This document shows, piece after piece, positions 33,501-41,573 of a stretch of 64,000 nucleotides of DNA (position 1 is the stretch's first letter; every line of letters begins with the position of its first letter). The notes below the pieces were generated by a model. That model was not told the origin of the DNA and searched no databases. It was given only the letters and a program-made list of their open reading frames with translations. Both the position numbers and the translations under genes were made by a program. This DNA is from Scolanthus callimorphus (Eukaryota; Cnidaria; Anthozoa; Actiniaria; Edwardsiidae), in the NCBI GenBank assembly GCA_033964015.1, contig CM066919.1:5236101-5300100 (forward strand), read 5' to 3'.

Positions 33501-35791
33501 ATATTTTATTCGAGATGTGATTGGTTGACACAAACACTGTCAATCAAGCCTCAGCGTGGGGCTAGAAGAAATCCGAGCGAATTCACACAAAAGAAATTTA
33601 CAACGAAGTTCTAGTTCTAGTGCTTTCCCGGGTGCTTTTCTACAGAAATCTAGCCCAAATTCGGGTTTTCAGGTCTGATTCCTTGCCGGACTGTTAATTA
33701 ATTGTTCTGCTGTCAACTGAAGTATAAATTACAGCCGTAAAATGCAGATTTGGAAAAATTTAGCGCTGATCGAACTTGGAAGTCGGCTTGCTGGACTACA
33801 CTCGAAGTGGTTGAATTTTGGTGAGCTGGTTGCAAGTTGTTTTCTCTTTGCCAAGCTACGACAAAAAATGGTAAGTTTATAAAAAAACAATTATTTATCG
33901 TCATTTTGCTTCTGTTTTTTTTCCTTTCATTTTTTTCGCGAATGTCAAACCGAATTAACTTGGATTCAAACAAAAACCATTCTCAAACAACTTTCTTACC
34001 ATTGAAAATGTCCACGGCCAGTTTAGTTGACTTTTTGTTCCCTCTACTAACTATGGTTTCCGGTGTCGCCTCAGCCACCAATTTCCGTATTTCATCAACA
34101 TTCTTATACAAAAAACTTGGTTGCTTGTTTTCCAATATTTTTTAAACAGAAAATATCCAGTTATTGCTTAAAACATTTCTCGCAGGACGGATATCACTTC
34201 CGACGGACAATATCGTCTGATATCTGTCCTGTGAAAATGTACCACGTGATACGTCTCGACCAATGAGCTCGCGTTAAAATTGATCACTGGGATATAACTT
34301 TGAATATCAGGACAATGACAATTTCGCGATTCTGATTGGCTGACGAATTTAAGTACGGGTGATAAAAGGTGGTTTTATTTGATCTCACTTTGGAGTAAGG
34401 TCAAGCTCGAAATACAGGCGGCAGAATGGTCTAAGCCGCTTACGTCTCACCTCAGTTCAGTTCAGTTTATTTGCACTTATTTATATTACAAACAAACAAG
34501 GTTATACACTACAAAAAGAAAACAACTATAATAAAGATTTATAATGTATAGCAAAGTGCGTAGTGACCAAAGTAGCGCATGGCTTCAGGATGGTCACTAG
34601 AACTGAAAATAGAGAGTAATTACAATTACATAAGCTTACTACATAGAAATAATAAAAAAAGTTTACAGTGTATTTTTTTTGGCATATTTTGTCATTTGTT
34701 TACTTTTATCAGTATTCATTATTTGTGTAAAGAAAAAAAAAGAAATTAATAATTTTGGCTGTGAAGGAGGTGCTTTTGTAATGAGAAACAAAAATTTTAA
34801 ATGGCATAATCTTAATGTTGTAAGGGACCATCTCCCAGATTCTACTTGCAATTGTTTGAAAGCGTGAGAGTCCATAGTTTGTTCTGGAAGCTGGTCTGTA
34901 TAAATTTCCTTTAGAGGCATATCGGGTATAATATTTATGTATTTCTAAGGCCGGGACAATCAAGTTATGGAGAGCAGTTGGGGTTTGATTGGGAAACTGT
35001 TTGATTTGATATATGAGAGAAACTATTTTAATGTTGAACATGCTATCAAGGTTATGAATTTCTAAAAGCTTATAATATTTGGATGCATTTTCTCTTCTGG
35101 AAGCAAAAAAGATGGATTTTATACATTTGTTCATTTTACACTTACAGATTTAAGGCGAGTTTGGTATGCACCTCTGAGCCGGGGTTCAATTCGCCTTGGG
35201 CTGCTATTATATGGATTGTGTACCCACCTCCTCGTCCTCCTCGGCTTGGGCGTGATGTTTTCCCATTTCAGATCACGCGGCATTCCCCTAAGTATTCTAT
35301 CTTTCTTCTTCGGCTACGCACTGAATGATATATGAATATGGAAGTATTCGGAACAAAGAAAGATTATTCAAATGAACGCCACGTGATCTGAAATAGGAAA
35401 ACATTACGCCCAAGCCGAGGAGGCATATTTCAAGTGAGGTTATTGAGTTCTGAATATTTAATAAACGCGTTTACTTGAAGAGAGTGAATCCGATCAGCCG
35501 TTCGTCTCTAATCTCTGTGCCAGGGTTGTACACCGATTCACGGCTTTGGCTCAATGCCGGTTTTTTTTCGCATCTGCTTGAGACATTAAACCGAGGTCCC
35601 GTCTCCCTGATTAGCCAGTGGAGGCGAGAATATTAAGGCGCAAGTAAAGTCTCTTACTTGCTTTACTTGTACATTAATTATAGCTGTAGTAAAATATTGA
35701 CATTTCAGTCAGCATTAATTAAATATATTCTTGTCTGTGTTGTATTTTCAGTCGAGACAACGACGAAGTTTACGCAGGAAAATTGGCAAAG
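12579..35791 (+). CDS. CABIN1: Calcineurin-binding protein cabin-1 (CABIN1) homologue, exons 1-20, N-terminal ~491 codons, 3' part absent
   Basis: Twenty exons, listed separately, join into one frame that follows the N-terminus of vertebrate CABIN1 as I know it: MIRLSALN at the start, [12 protein letters not shown] and [18 protein letters not shown] TPR segments, [12 protein letters not shown], the PFFxTW-like [18 protein letters not shown]...KRRSAR, then [17 protein letters not shown] and [18 protein letters not shown]1 is a nuclear TPR scaffold that binds calcineurin and MEF2 and belongs to the HIRA/UBN/CABIN1 histone H3.3 chaperone complex. Exon lengths sum to 1472 nt; adding the single base missing from exon 8 gives exactly 491 codons with every phase matched. 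Human CABIN1 is about 2200 residues, so most of the protein should follow, but no further exon is visible after 35791. Either a very long intron holds the downstream PAN cluster, or the locus is rearranged or misassembled. Confidence 0.9.
12696..12776 (+). CDS. CABIN1: CABIN1 exon 2
   Basis: The acceptor ttattttcaag precedes 27 codons reading [20 protein letters not shown] and on to KQAQ; the donor is CACAG/gtaatg. The exon starts and ends in phase 0. The acidic Ser/Glu stretch matches the acidic linker after the vertebrate N-terminus. Confidence 0.85.
12909..13022 (+). CDS. CABIN1: CABIN1 exon 3: first TPR-like helix pair
   Basis: Thirty-eight codons between gtttgtag and GGAG/gtacga, phase 0 to 0, reading [20 protein letters not shown] then AEEAYNSLL. 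The alternation of small and aromatic residues is TPR-like and parallels EAEAFALYHKAL of human CABIN1. Confidence 0.9.
13042..13743. mobile_element. 702-bp inverted-repeat element in CABIN1 intron 3
   Basis: CCCGGCGTAGCCAATCGA and TCGATTGGCTACGCCGGG are inverted ends. The subterminal parts are packed with AATCAAT/ATTGATT motifs able to pair. Confidence 0.75.
13937..14068 (+). CDS. CABIN1: CABIN1 exon 4: TPR segment
   Basis: Forty-four codons between tcttttcacag and TGGAG/gtacag, phase 0 to 0. They include [20 protein letters not shown] and KATDAYLE, a clear TPR and one of the most conserved CABIN1 segments. The preceding intron carries a 702-bp terminal-inverted-repeat element (13042-13743). 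Confidence 0.92.
14069..17095. other. CABIN1 intron 4, with inverted repeats
   Basis: Contains a palindrome (14330-14470, CTCGGGAAAC-type), an element with ends AAGGATACCGTAAACC / GGTTTACGATATCCTT (14966-15994), a solo end of the 7309 family at 16642, and a minus-strand open stretch of 145 codons (15920-16357) that I cannot assign and do not call a gene. Confidence 0.5.
14966..15994. mobile_element. ~1.03-kb element with AAGGATACCGTAAACC ends
   Basis: Left AAGGATACCGTAAACCTTCG and right CGAAGGTTTACGATATCCTT are inverted, 22 of about 24 bases matching by eye. No recognised ORF inside. Confidence 0.55.
17096..17197 (+). CDS. CABIN1: CABIN1 exon 5: TPR segment
   Basis: Thirty-four codons between ttgtatttcag and AAGAG/gtttgt, phase 0 to 0, reading [20 protein letters not shown] then GLARQAFQE. 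This continues the TPR array; human has DSTDVNLWYKIGHVAL at this position. Confidence 0.92.
17402..17480 (+). CDS. CABIN1: CABIN1 exon 6
   Basis: Starts after tgttgtttcag with [20 protein letters not shown] and ends GATTATGCAG/gtattg in phase 1. The CNP-HWPCL motif is a strong CABIN1 signature. Confidence 0.93.
18544..18597 (+). CDS. CABIN1: CABIN1 exon 7
   Basis: A 54-nt exon between a T-rich tract ending gtgcag and ATTAAAG/gtacat, phase 1 to 1, reading [19 protein letters not shown] across the junctions. It continues the TPR segment. Confidence 0.88.
18719..18784 (+). CDS. CABIN1: CABIN1 exon 8, with a 1-nt deletion frameshift
   Basis: After ttatatctttag the phase-1 frame reads [10 protein letters not shown], matching KGLVLKEKIFEE of the family, but then runs to a TGA. 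The plus-one frame of the same bases gives [13 protein letters not shown], which matches the following family residues and joins exon 9 in the right phase. One base is therefore missing near 18746-18749 (probably CAGGAAGAA reduced to CAGAAGAA). The exon is 66 nt where 67 is needed. Confidence 0.85.
19401..19452 (+). CDS. CABIN1: CABIN1 exon 9
   Basis: Begins after ttgttttcag, needs two bases from exon 8, and reads [18 protein letters not shown] before ACC/gtaagt in phase 0. Divergent acidic segment; placement rests on phase and order. Confidence 0.75.
19705..19811 (+). CDS. CABIN1: CABIN1 exon 10
   Basis: Between cacttctgaag and CATACAC/gtatgt, phase 0 to 2, reading [20 protein letters not shown] then [14 protein letters not shown]. 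It corresponds to the basic helix and the QPIPFFTW region of vertebrate CABIN1. A 1.2-kb foldback element begins just after it in the intron. Confidence 0.88.
19841..21055. mobile_element. Foldback element with tandem-repeat arms in CABIN1 intron 10
   Basis: The left arm holds about six copies of a 60-80-bp unit (GATCAAACGGTGATGAGAG, TTGATGAGAG, TCATCTACTCTCAC). The right end repeats the unit inverted (CTCTCGTCACCGTTTGATC). The middle has no recognised ORF. Confidence 0.65.
21593..21780 (+). repeat. 95-bp tandem duplication covering the exon 11 splice acceptor
   Basis: Copy 1 is 21593-21687, copy 2 is 21688-21780, nearly identical from TATATAGTGAATAATGC to GTGGGC. Copy 2 contains the real acceptor ctaccag/GTGGGC. 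Copy 1 has ctacgtag/GTGGGC, also a legal AG, but splicing there would read into TATATAG, an in-frame stop. Confidence 0.85.
21775..21841 (+). CDS. CABIN1: CABIN1 exon 11
   Basis: After cccctctaccag it completes the ACG codon, reads [18 protein letters not shown] then PDNPQ, and ends CACAG/gtacag in phase 0. It parallels TWKCLGESLLAMYNHL. The acceptor and first six exon bases are duplicated 93 bp upstream (see the tandem duplication entry). Confidence 0.92.
21934..22255. mobile_element. 322-bp piggyBac-type MITE with TTAA duplication
   Basis: TTAA|GTAGCGCTCCGTCTA at the left and TAGACGGAGCGCTAC|TTAA at the right; TTAA at 21930-21933 and 22256-22259. Pairing continues inward (GAACGATAGCG / CGCTATAGTTC). 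Confidence 0.8.
22260..23238. other. CABIN1 intron 11, remainder
   Basis: No coding signal or clear repeat was seen apart from a short inverted CTCCCCTGG/CGGGGGAGG-type patch near 22370-22550. Confidence 0.4.
23239..23293 (+). CDS. CABIN1: CABIN1 exon 12
   Basis: Fifty-five nt between tttttcag and CCCCAG/gtatgt, phase 0 to 1, reading [18 protein letters not shown]; human has SLGKRIDLSDYQ here. Confidence 0.82.
23476..24359. mobile_element. ~884-bp inverted-repeat element in CABIN1 intron 12
   Basis: AATTTGAAGGTTATACATTC at the left and GAATGTATAGCCTTCAAATT at the right, with ACAACTGAAT/ATTCAGTTGT inside. No ORF recognised. Confidence 0.7.
24360..25808. other. CABIN1 intron 12, remainder
   Basis: AT-rich sequence without recognised exon, RNA gene or clear transposon end. 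Confidence 0.35.
25809..25903 (+). CDS. CABIN1: CABIN1 exon 13: basic nuclear-localisation-like segment
   Basis: Between gtttgatacag and GCACGG/gtgagt, phase 1 to 0, reading [18 protein letters not shown] and ending FPKRRSAR. The two basic clusters match the KKGVKRKK and KRRSARV stretch of vertebrate CABIN1 and could direct nuclear import. Confidence 0.92.
25945..27560. repeat. 94-bp satellite array in CABIN1 intron 13
   Basis: The motif TTTTAACTATATGGAAACC recurs at an exact 94-bp period from about 26175 to 27303, after one 84-bp unit and before several decayed units; about 15-17 copies in all. Each unit also has GCGACTGCTACAACTCGTG and CACGCAGCGACAC. Sub-variants (GCTCGTGACTGCTGC, GCTTAAACACGC) alternate, suggesting higher-order expansion. 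Confidence 0.9.
28315..28391 (+). CDS. CABIN1: CABIN1 exon 14
   Basis: Between cccgttcctag and TTGCG/gtaagc, phase 0 to 2, reading [20 protein letters not shown] then LPFSL. It is contiguous in the family with the KRRSAR end of exon 13, so no exon is missing across the 2.4-kb satellite-bearing intron. Confidence 0.93.
28461..28703. mobile_element. Palindromic MITE, family shared with 35213-35432
   Basis: AGACCTCTACCTTGGGCGTA at the left and TACGCCCAAGGTAAAGAGGT at the right, with ATCACATG..ATTCATTTGAA and CAAAGAAAGA inside. Lies in CABIN1 intron 14. Confidence 0.7.
29306..29380 (+). CDS. CABIN1: CABIN1 exon 15
   Basis: Between ttccactgacag and GAAAG/gtacac, phase 2 to 2, reading [20 protein letters not shown] then PPTSE. 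Acidic, Ser-rich and low in complexity; accepted for its matching phases on both sides. Confidence 0.75.
29938..30298. mobile_element. MITE with ACACTCTTT ends
   Basis: ACACTCTTTTTTTATAAGAA and TTCTTATAAAAACAAAGAGTGT are inverted ends; GTTCTTA motifs recur inside. It lies directly before a 28-base G tract. Confidence 0.65.
30304..30331 (+). repeat. Uninterrupted run of 28 G
   Basis: Counted directly from the sequence. Long G or C runs also occur near 6279, 8767, 10319, 11051, 17241, 17591 and 18045, mostly at or near transposon ends. Confidence 0.95.
30499..30542 (+). CDS. CABIN1: CABIN1 exon 16
   Basis: Short 44-nt exon between ttattttgaag and GACAG/gtatga, phase 2 to 1, reading [15 protein letters not shown]. 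Accepted on phase and splice-site quality. Confidence 0.7.
30622..30709 (+). CDS. CABIN1: CABIN1 exon 17, followed by a GC donor
   Basis: Starts after ttattttaacag and reads [20 protein letters not shown] then TFVKDHMDN, ending AACAG. The next bases are gcatgt, so the intron starts with GC. Using the nearby GT instead would force a stop in exon 18, so the GC-AG reading is required. Confidence 0.82.
31384..31446 (+). CDS. CABIN1: CABIN1 exon 18
   Basis: Between tatcatttcag and AAATG/gtaacc, phase 2 to 2, reading [20 protein letters not shown] and on to the split Trp codon. It parallels NGGILELMMRYLKAMG in vertebrates. Confidence 0.88.
31497..31790 (+). repeat. Tandem pair of a dispersed repeat in CABIN1 intron 18
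   Basis: Two copies about 178 bp apart share AAGTGAAGTGTTCGGC, GCCGAACACTTCCTATTC and GGGAAATTCAGCTTTTCTGG. A relative in opposite orientation lies at 1580-1725 next to the discoidin exon. Confidence 0.6.
32555..32632 (+). CDS. CABIN1: CABIN1 exon 19
   Basis: Between gtcccaccag and TTCTT/gtaagt, phase 2 to 2, reading [19 protein letters not shown] then IALPPEF. The WPP-LA-V motif is diagnostic for CABIN1. Confidence 0.93.
34453..35140 (-). mobile_element. 5'-truncated LINE fragment (reverse transcriptase C-terminal region)
   Basis: Minus strand encodes [20 protein letters not shown], then [20 protein letters not shown] and [13 protein letters not shown], the tail typical of CR1/L2/jockey-type LINE ORF2. 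The 3' end is AT-rich (AAATAAGTGCAAATAAAC). Confidence 0.75.
35213..35432. mobile_element. Palindromic MITE, second copy of the 28461 family
   Basis: TCCTCGGCTTGGGCGTGATG and CATTACGCCCAAGCCGAGGA are inverted; the core CACGTGATCTGAAAT is shared with the first copy. Confidence 0.7.
35752..35791 (+). CDS. CABIN1: CABIN1 exon 20, last recognisable exon
   Basis: Forty nt between ttgtattttcag and GCAAAG/gtaaca, phase 2 to 0, reading [14 protein letters not shown]. Nothing resembling the following family segment is visible downstream in the window. Confidence 0.75.
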
Positions 35792-37069
35792 GTAACAGTG
35801 TCACTCACTTTATCATTTATACCATGTCACAGAAAATACAGCCAATCAGAATGCAGGAATGGCGCTGTGGCGTTATTCCACTTAACCTTCCCAACGTGCA
35901 CTGCGTTTACATAAAAAGTTGCCTGTTATTTTCTGTAGCATGGTATAAAATAGTTAAACAATGCTTTCGAATGACATACTGCAGAATATCCCACTTACCA
36001 CCTGTATTTTCTAGCAAACACGCTCGCCAGCCTTAAGGCTCGTGTGTATACCAGAAAATACACTTAGTGACGCATGGAATATTCTGCAGTATCCACTTGT
36101 AAGCATCGTATAACTAGTTATTGTTATTCATTCAAAATATTTTCCAGCTTCTGATTGGTTTAGCGCCACCGGTGAATTTGATGTTTTAAAGGCGAGCGAC
36201 GTACACCATCAATGACGTCAAAGATTGGATAAGTTGAAACATTATTGCACGCGTGATGTCCCGCACTTGGAAGCAGGCTGACCAACTGCCTGCTATTTTA
36301 GAGTAGTTGGCCAGTAGTATAGTTTGAAAATGGCAGCGAATGAACAATGAAATGTTTGAATGAATAATAAAACAGTTAATGAATTCAGAAATCGTATGAT
36401 ATGGAATATTATTCAAATCTCGGGGGTTGTATCTACCTTGGCCTTCGGTCTCGACTGGTAACATCCTCGATCTGAATAATTCTCCATATCGTACTCAGCT
36501 GAATTAATAAACTGTAAGTTAAATGCTAATATATAACATAGACTGTGTAGCGCTAATGGTATGTAGATAAATTTTATAAAAATATTGGAAATTCCAAACA
36601 TTTTATATATTGAATTAATTAACTGCTACGTATCGCATCTCATGGACGGCTAAGCCGGGGGCTGGCGAGAGGGCTCTGAATGAGATTTTTCATATGTTTT
36701 CTGTAAACCAGACTCACACACTTTGCCAGGCATTGTTTCTAACGAGCCTTGACTTGACAATCTATTTCCTCGTTCATGTATCTTAAACCATCTTATACGG
36801 AACCATCTCTTGTTCTAAATTTTCATCGTTTCCCATGTTTTAAACATTACTTACAAACTTATTTGGAACTTCTAATTGGGAGGACTTTAGATGGGGATTG
36901 AAATCATTATATTGTCAATTTTCCATAATAATCGATTTTCAGATACGTTTTACATCTAAAATGGGTACATCGCGACCCACGTTTTCAAAAACATCAATTT
37001 GTTTTGATTTTTGACTTTGACTTTGTTGTTCTCCCAATCAAACTATCTGAGCCAATAAAGATCAATGGT
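35792..37069. other. Gene-free stretch between the last CABIN1 exon and the 21-bp array
   Basis: Searched for the continuation of CABIN1 and none found. Contains inverted patches (e.g. ACAGAAAATACAGCC near 35828 and 36048). Confidence 0.4.
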
Positions 37070-37076
37070 TCGGCAT

Positions 37077-37340
37077 CCCGCGGGATCAAAGGACTGGGAT
37101 CCGAGATCCACGGGTTGGGATCCGAGATCCACGGGTTGGGATCCGAGATCCACGGGTTGGGATCCGGGATCCACGGGTTGGGATCCGGGATCCACGGGTT
37201 GGGATCCGAGATCCACGGGTTGGGATCCGGGATCCACGGGTTGGGATCCGAGATCCACGGATTGGGATCCGGAATCCACGGGTTGAGATCCGAGATCCAC
37301 GGGTTGGGATCCGAGATCCACGGGTTGGGATCCGGGATCA
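37077..37340. repeat. 21-bp minisatellite, about 12 copies
   Basis: Unit GGGATCCGAGATCCACGGGTT with few variants. Because 21 is a multiple of three, several frames on both strands stay open across it (GSEIHGL or PNPWISD repeats); these are not genes. Confidence 0.92.
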
Positions 37341-37613
37341 AAAACATCATTAACGTCCATTAATGGGCTATCTACGCACGTATGTCTCCAATCCGCTATC
37401 ACCTGCAACCAAAAACTAGAAACGCTGCACTGAGTAAATATAATTCTCATTTGTTACCAGTTTTATTAGTCAAACCTGAAACAAAAGAACTTCTTCTGAC
37501 TTTGGATGTTATGAAACATTGCATTGTTCACGTGGTGTCCTCGATAAGAACACATACTATATTATAGATCACATGTTATATTTTATCTCACGAATCTTGT
37601 TTAAACACAGAAC

Positions 37614-37935
37614 TAAGATAATAATAATAATAACAATAGTCTTTATTCAATAATATCCCCGGATAGACGTGGAAATTTACAATATACAATAATTAATACA
37701 AGTAGGAGAAAAGGCAACGATTAATGAAACAGCTCTTAAACCGCTCAGTGCGTACGCGCGGAAGCAAGTAAGGATGCCCCCTCCTCCTGAGCGTACGAGC
37801 TCTCAGTGGAGGAAGGAGGTCATCCAGGGCTGTAGGAGTCGGCCCTGTTATTACCTTCCACAACTTCCATCAGAAGCTCAGTTATCGTGTATTTGCGTTT
37901 GCAATAAGCCCCATTGAAATGCGCTTTTGAAGATA
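37614..37935 (-). mobile_element. Retroelement 3' fragment inserted in unit 1
   Basis: Interrupts a stretch that is continuous in unit 2 (49540-49580). Read on the minus strand, the fragment ends AATAAAGACTATTGTTATT, a LINE-like tail. AGATAATAATAATAA flanks it on both sides and could be the target duplication. Confidence 0.6.
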
Positions 37936-37999
37936 ATAATAATAACAGTGTACCAGGTTATAGCTGCAAAACAACAAAGTCCTTTTTCTTCACCTGAGT

Positions 38000-38055
38000 G
38001 TTGGTCCGGTCGAAGTTTGAACCCTCGACTTCCCGCAGAGCATCCAACCGCTCTA
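38000..38055 (-). repeat. tRNA-like SINE remnant upstream of unit 1 leader
   Basis: Same family as 49615-49682: minus-strand GAGGGTTCAAACTTCGACC and GCGGGAAGTC are recognisable, the A box is decayed. Confidence 0.4.
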
Positions 38056-38258
38056 AAAATTTAGTAAATTTAGTTCTCTTTTGGGACAAGTATTATTACT
38101 CCCACCAATAAATAAGTAACTTTTTTTAATTTGGATGCTATGAAACAGGACATTGTTGATGTGCTATCTTTATAGGAACACATACATATATATATTCTTA
38201 AATTCTATGAGATCAGCACGATATTATTGAAACACAGGACTGTAAACATCTGCATACT

Positions 38259-38597
38259 TTGACAAGTACTTTATTTTTGCATCAACAAACTCGAAGACCG
38301 TCCTTCATTTTTCTGTACGTTGCTACAAACTGCGAAGTACTCTATTTATCAACACACTCGAGGGACAGCAAAGCATTCCATTTAAATCAACACACGTTTA
38401 AAACACAGCTGCATGCAGCGAAGCACTCTATTTGCATCAACAACAATCGAAACAGCTGCAGACAGCGAAGCATTCTATTTAAATCAACACACGTACACCT
38501 TCATGCAGCTGAGTACTCTATTTGTATCAACGACACTCAAAGAACAGCTGCAGGCAGCGAAGTACTCTCTTTGCATCAACACACTCGAAGAACACAG
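38259..38597 (+). other. Unit 1 leader exon candidate made of ~46-bp repeats
   Basis: A stretch of four to six diverged copies of a ~46-bp motif (core caacactcgaagaacagctg, then cagcgaagcactctattt) ends in GAACACAG/gtaagat. The same motif array and donor stand in front of each PAN unit (49840-50206, 57470-57643, 63175-63258), so this is probably the 5' noncoding exon. The start of the exon cannot be set. Confidence 0.5.
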
Positions 38598-38914
38598 GTA
38601 AGATATTTGCGCTTCTGTATCAAGCCCTGATGTTTTGTTGATAAACAAACAGACAAGCAGCACAAAAAAAAAAAAAAACAAAGAAACGAACTAGTTCGGG
38701 CGATTCAAAAGTTAGCCTGAGTATCAGGCGGAATTTTATTTTTCTGTGAGGGAGGGGTCTGATACTCAGACTATTCAAAAGTCTGATGTCAACGGAATCC
38801 CTCTCCCAAATAGAATTCGTTGCGTTTCTTTGTTTATGATGTTATTTCCATGCAATAACCTGAAAATATTATTAACGTTATGAGAAATTATGTATACTAA
38901 AATTGCTCGGATTT

Positions 38915-39112
38915 ATACACATACATATCTTTATTTTAACTCGAATTTTAGAGTAGCTCATATGAGCTAGTATCTTCGAGTATAACACTACTGAAACATA
39001 TACACATAAAAACATTACTGCTATTTACAATTGGTTAAAAACGTTAAGACAAAATGACAAAGAGAAAACTATGAGACAAAACTATGAAGAGAAAGCTGAT
39101 TTACAAAAGTAT
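38915..39112 (-). mobile_element. Small insertion in unit 1 intron absent from unit 2
   Basis: Unit 2 reads directly from TTGCTCGGATTTAT to TTCTTACTTACCAG; unit 1 has ~195 extra bases there, minus-strand end GTTAAAATAAAGATATG, resembling a retroposon tail. Confidence 0.45.
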
Positions 39113-39130
39113 TATTTCTTATCTTACCAG

Positions 39131-39513
39131 AGATGCCAGTAGAATTGACAATGAAAGCTCATTGGCTCGTTGCCTTCCAGTTCATAATACAGTGCGCATG
39201 CGCTGTCAAGCATTGTAGCCACGATTACCAGATGGAAAAATTTGCTCTGCAGGGCCACGTGATCGGAAGCGTCACTGCGCATGCGCTGCGTGCTTGCCAG
39301 AAGACGTGCGCCAGTAACAGTCAATGCCGCAGTGTGAACTTCTTCGCTAAAAACTCGAAATGTGAGCTGAACAGTGCGACCCATCTTGGCAACCCCAAGA
39401 CCTCTTGTGTAACTCAGAAGCGCATTTTGTGGTGTATCGCGCTAGGGTACCTAGTACTGGAAAGCGATGCAAAGTTGTTGATGGTGGGAAAGACTACACG
39501 TGCCTTGACGAAG
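39131..39513 (+). pseudogene. Unit 1 exon 2: signal peptide and PAN domain, frameshifted
   Basis: After cttaccag the exon starts agATGCCAGTAG; the likely working start is the in-frame ATG at 39151 opening MKAHWLVAFQFIIQCACAV, a signal peptide. The PAN core (KFALQGHVIG, SACQKTC-like, CRSVNFFAK, CELNSATHL) is intact to about 39390. There AACCCCAAG has one C fewer than the other units, shifting the frame. A second lesion is a 24-bp deletion near 39452 relative to unit 2, between short ta repeats, which removes eight codons including two Cys. The exon ends GACGAAG/gttagt in phase 1 like its paralogues. Its last exon (42711-43138) is intact, so a sequencing error at the C run would leave a shorter but open gene. 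Confidence 0.8.
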
Positions 39514-41573
39514 GTTAGTATAGTCAAGTTAAAATGTTTAGCTTTATTTTGTTAAATACAAGTCAATCCAATAGACCTAGGCTAAGCTAGCTGAGTAAAC
39601 AGCTGCCGTCCTTCATCGCGCCGACACCTGGGTTCCCTGTGCGTGAAAAGACGTCTCAGTAACAAACTTAAACATTCCATACTGATGACGTAGAAGCTCT
39701 GATTTCAAGACTGAACTAACTAGCAGCATAAACGCGTGGATATTTAAGAAATAGAACACATTTTTCCATGTACCATAGCCTGATGGTAGCACGCGTGAAA
39801 GGTTGGGAGAACAACAAAGGCTGTGGGAACACGAGCATGAAAACACGCCATAAAAGAAAAACATTTATGCAGAGTTTTGATCGAAATGAGTGTGACTCAA
39901 GTCGCTCAATTATTTGTGTTTTCTGTTTATTGAGCCTATTCAAAACATACAAATTTATAAAACACTTTTAAAGAAAGGGACTTCATTCAGTGATATGTCT
40001 TCAATGGTAAAATGTGTCTTTTATGCGAGCCGTTGTTTTTGCCTGTTTTCTTAGCACAACCGAACTTGAAAGGTCGTTTAGACATCAAGAAGATAATGCC
40101 CTCTATTTTGTATGAAATCTTTTCTTGTATAACTACCTAAGGTATGAGTATACCTTTGCGCGAGGGATGTCACTTTTTCGCGAAAAAAATCACTGTCGTG
40201 TCATTATTTACACTACAAGGGCCAATTATATATCGTTTTAAAGCTTATGGAACGGCCTTACTTACTAAGTGGTATATTTCTATGCAACGGTAATTGATGG
40301 ATCATTTTCGTCGTTTTGTGCTTCAAAGGAAAAGTACCAATTTTTGCTTTTTAAGAGTTCCTGTCACTTCCAGTTAATGTTAAAAGCTCAGATTCCGCAA
40401 AATGTATTCCTTAGAGTGCGATCTGAAAAAAGGTGTGCGGGATTATTGATATTTTACGTATTTGCGGAAATATCACGTAAAAAAGGTTGAAATCAGATAT
40501 TTTTGGCAATGCTAACACAAAAATTAGCATAAAATATGTTTTAAAAGGAAAATCAAAATTCCCGCACACCCTTTTTAGATCGCCTTCTAAAGAATAGATT
40601 TTGCTTATATTTGGAACTGTGCAATTTGATTGGAAGAAGATGGAACTTTTCAAAGAAAGTCGGTCTTTTTTCTTTAGAGCTAAAAAAATATATGTTCATG
40701 TACAATATAACGAAAACAAAAGTATTCATCGGATAGAACAATCTTTTAGCTTTAAAATGATATATGAACGACGTTTGTGGTGTAAATTGTGACGTGATAC
40801 GAATTTTTTCTCCGCGAGACCCCTCAAAGGTATACTCATACCTTAAACCGCATAAATTCCTAATTTAGGAGTGGCAAAACTAACTTACCTTGCCGTTCGG
40901 CCGTCATTTGCCGGTCGCACGTTTGATTTGATCTTTCACTTGTGCTAAATCAACAGTGAATTTATCCATCTCGCTATTTCCTCACGCTGCCAATCATTTC
41001 TATCGTTTTCTGAAGGTTCCATAGTTTTATAGATGCTGTTTTCTTTTTAAGATTTAGATGGAGGAAGGATAGAAACTGCTGTAGTTTTGTCGCCGGTTTT
41101 ATTCCCGCTGCGCGGTCGGTTTTGAATTTCTATGCAAGACCCCCTCCTATGTTTTGAACCTATATGTAAAACACTCGTGTCTTTATAATGATAATAATAA
41201 TACTCAATACGAACTTCGAGAGGCTAGCGGGGGGGGGGGGATGCAGCACTAAATGGACTGGTTATTGGAGTTGAAATTTTTTAATAACGGCGTGTTTTCC
41301 CAGAGTTCATAACGGCGTGTTTTCCCAGAGTTCATCGCATCTGTTCATCGCATCTCTCCCACCCCCAACCCCACAACCCCTCCCCTCTACAAAATCCACA
41401 CGTTGACACTGTTGTTTTATTCAGTTTTAAAATAAAATCTCCTACATCATCAGTATGGAATGTTTCAGCTCGTGCTCAGCCAGACGTCATTCTCGTGTAG
41501 GGACCTCAGGAAGTTGTGTGATCAAAGTCTGTTTACGCAGTAGAGTCTGTCCTAGGCCTTGGGTGCTCATATG

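Larger units (their letters stand above)
32633..35751. other. CABIN1 intron 19
   Basis: Holds a LINE fragment (34453-35140), a palindromic MITE (35213-35432), and hairpin-rich sequence around 33240-33400. No exon recognised. Confidence 0.5.

Noticed and set aside
36994..37450. ORFs on both strands encoding 7-residue repeats
   Set aside because: They arise from the 21-bp minisatellite; no conserved flanks, start context or splice support.
39613..41160. Coding potential in unit 1 intron (several ORFs of 60-83 codons)
   Set aside because: Composition is AT-rich, there is no family resemblance, and the spliced gene skips it.
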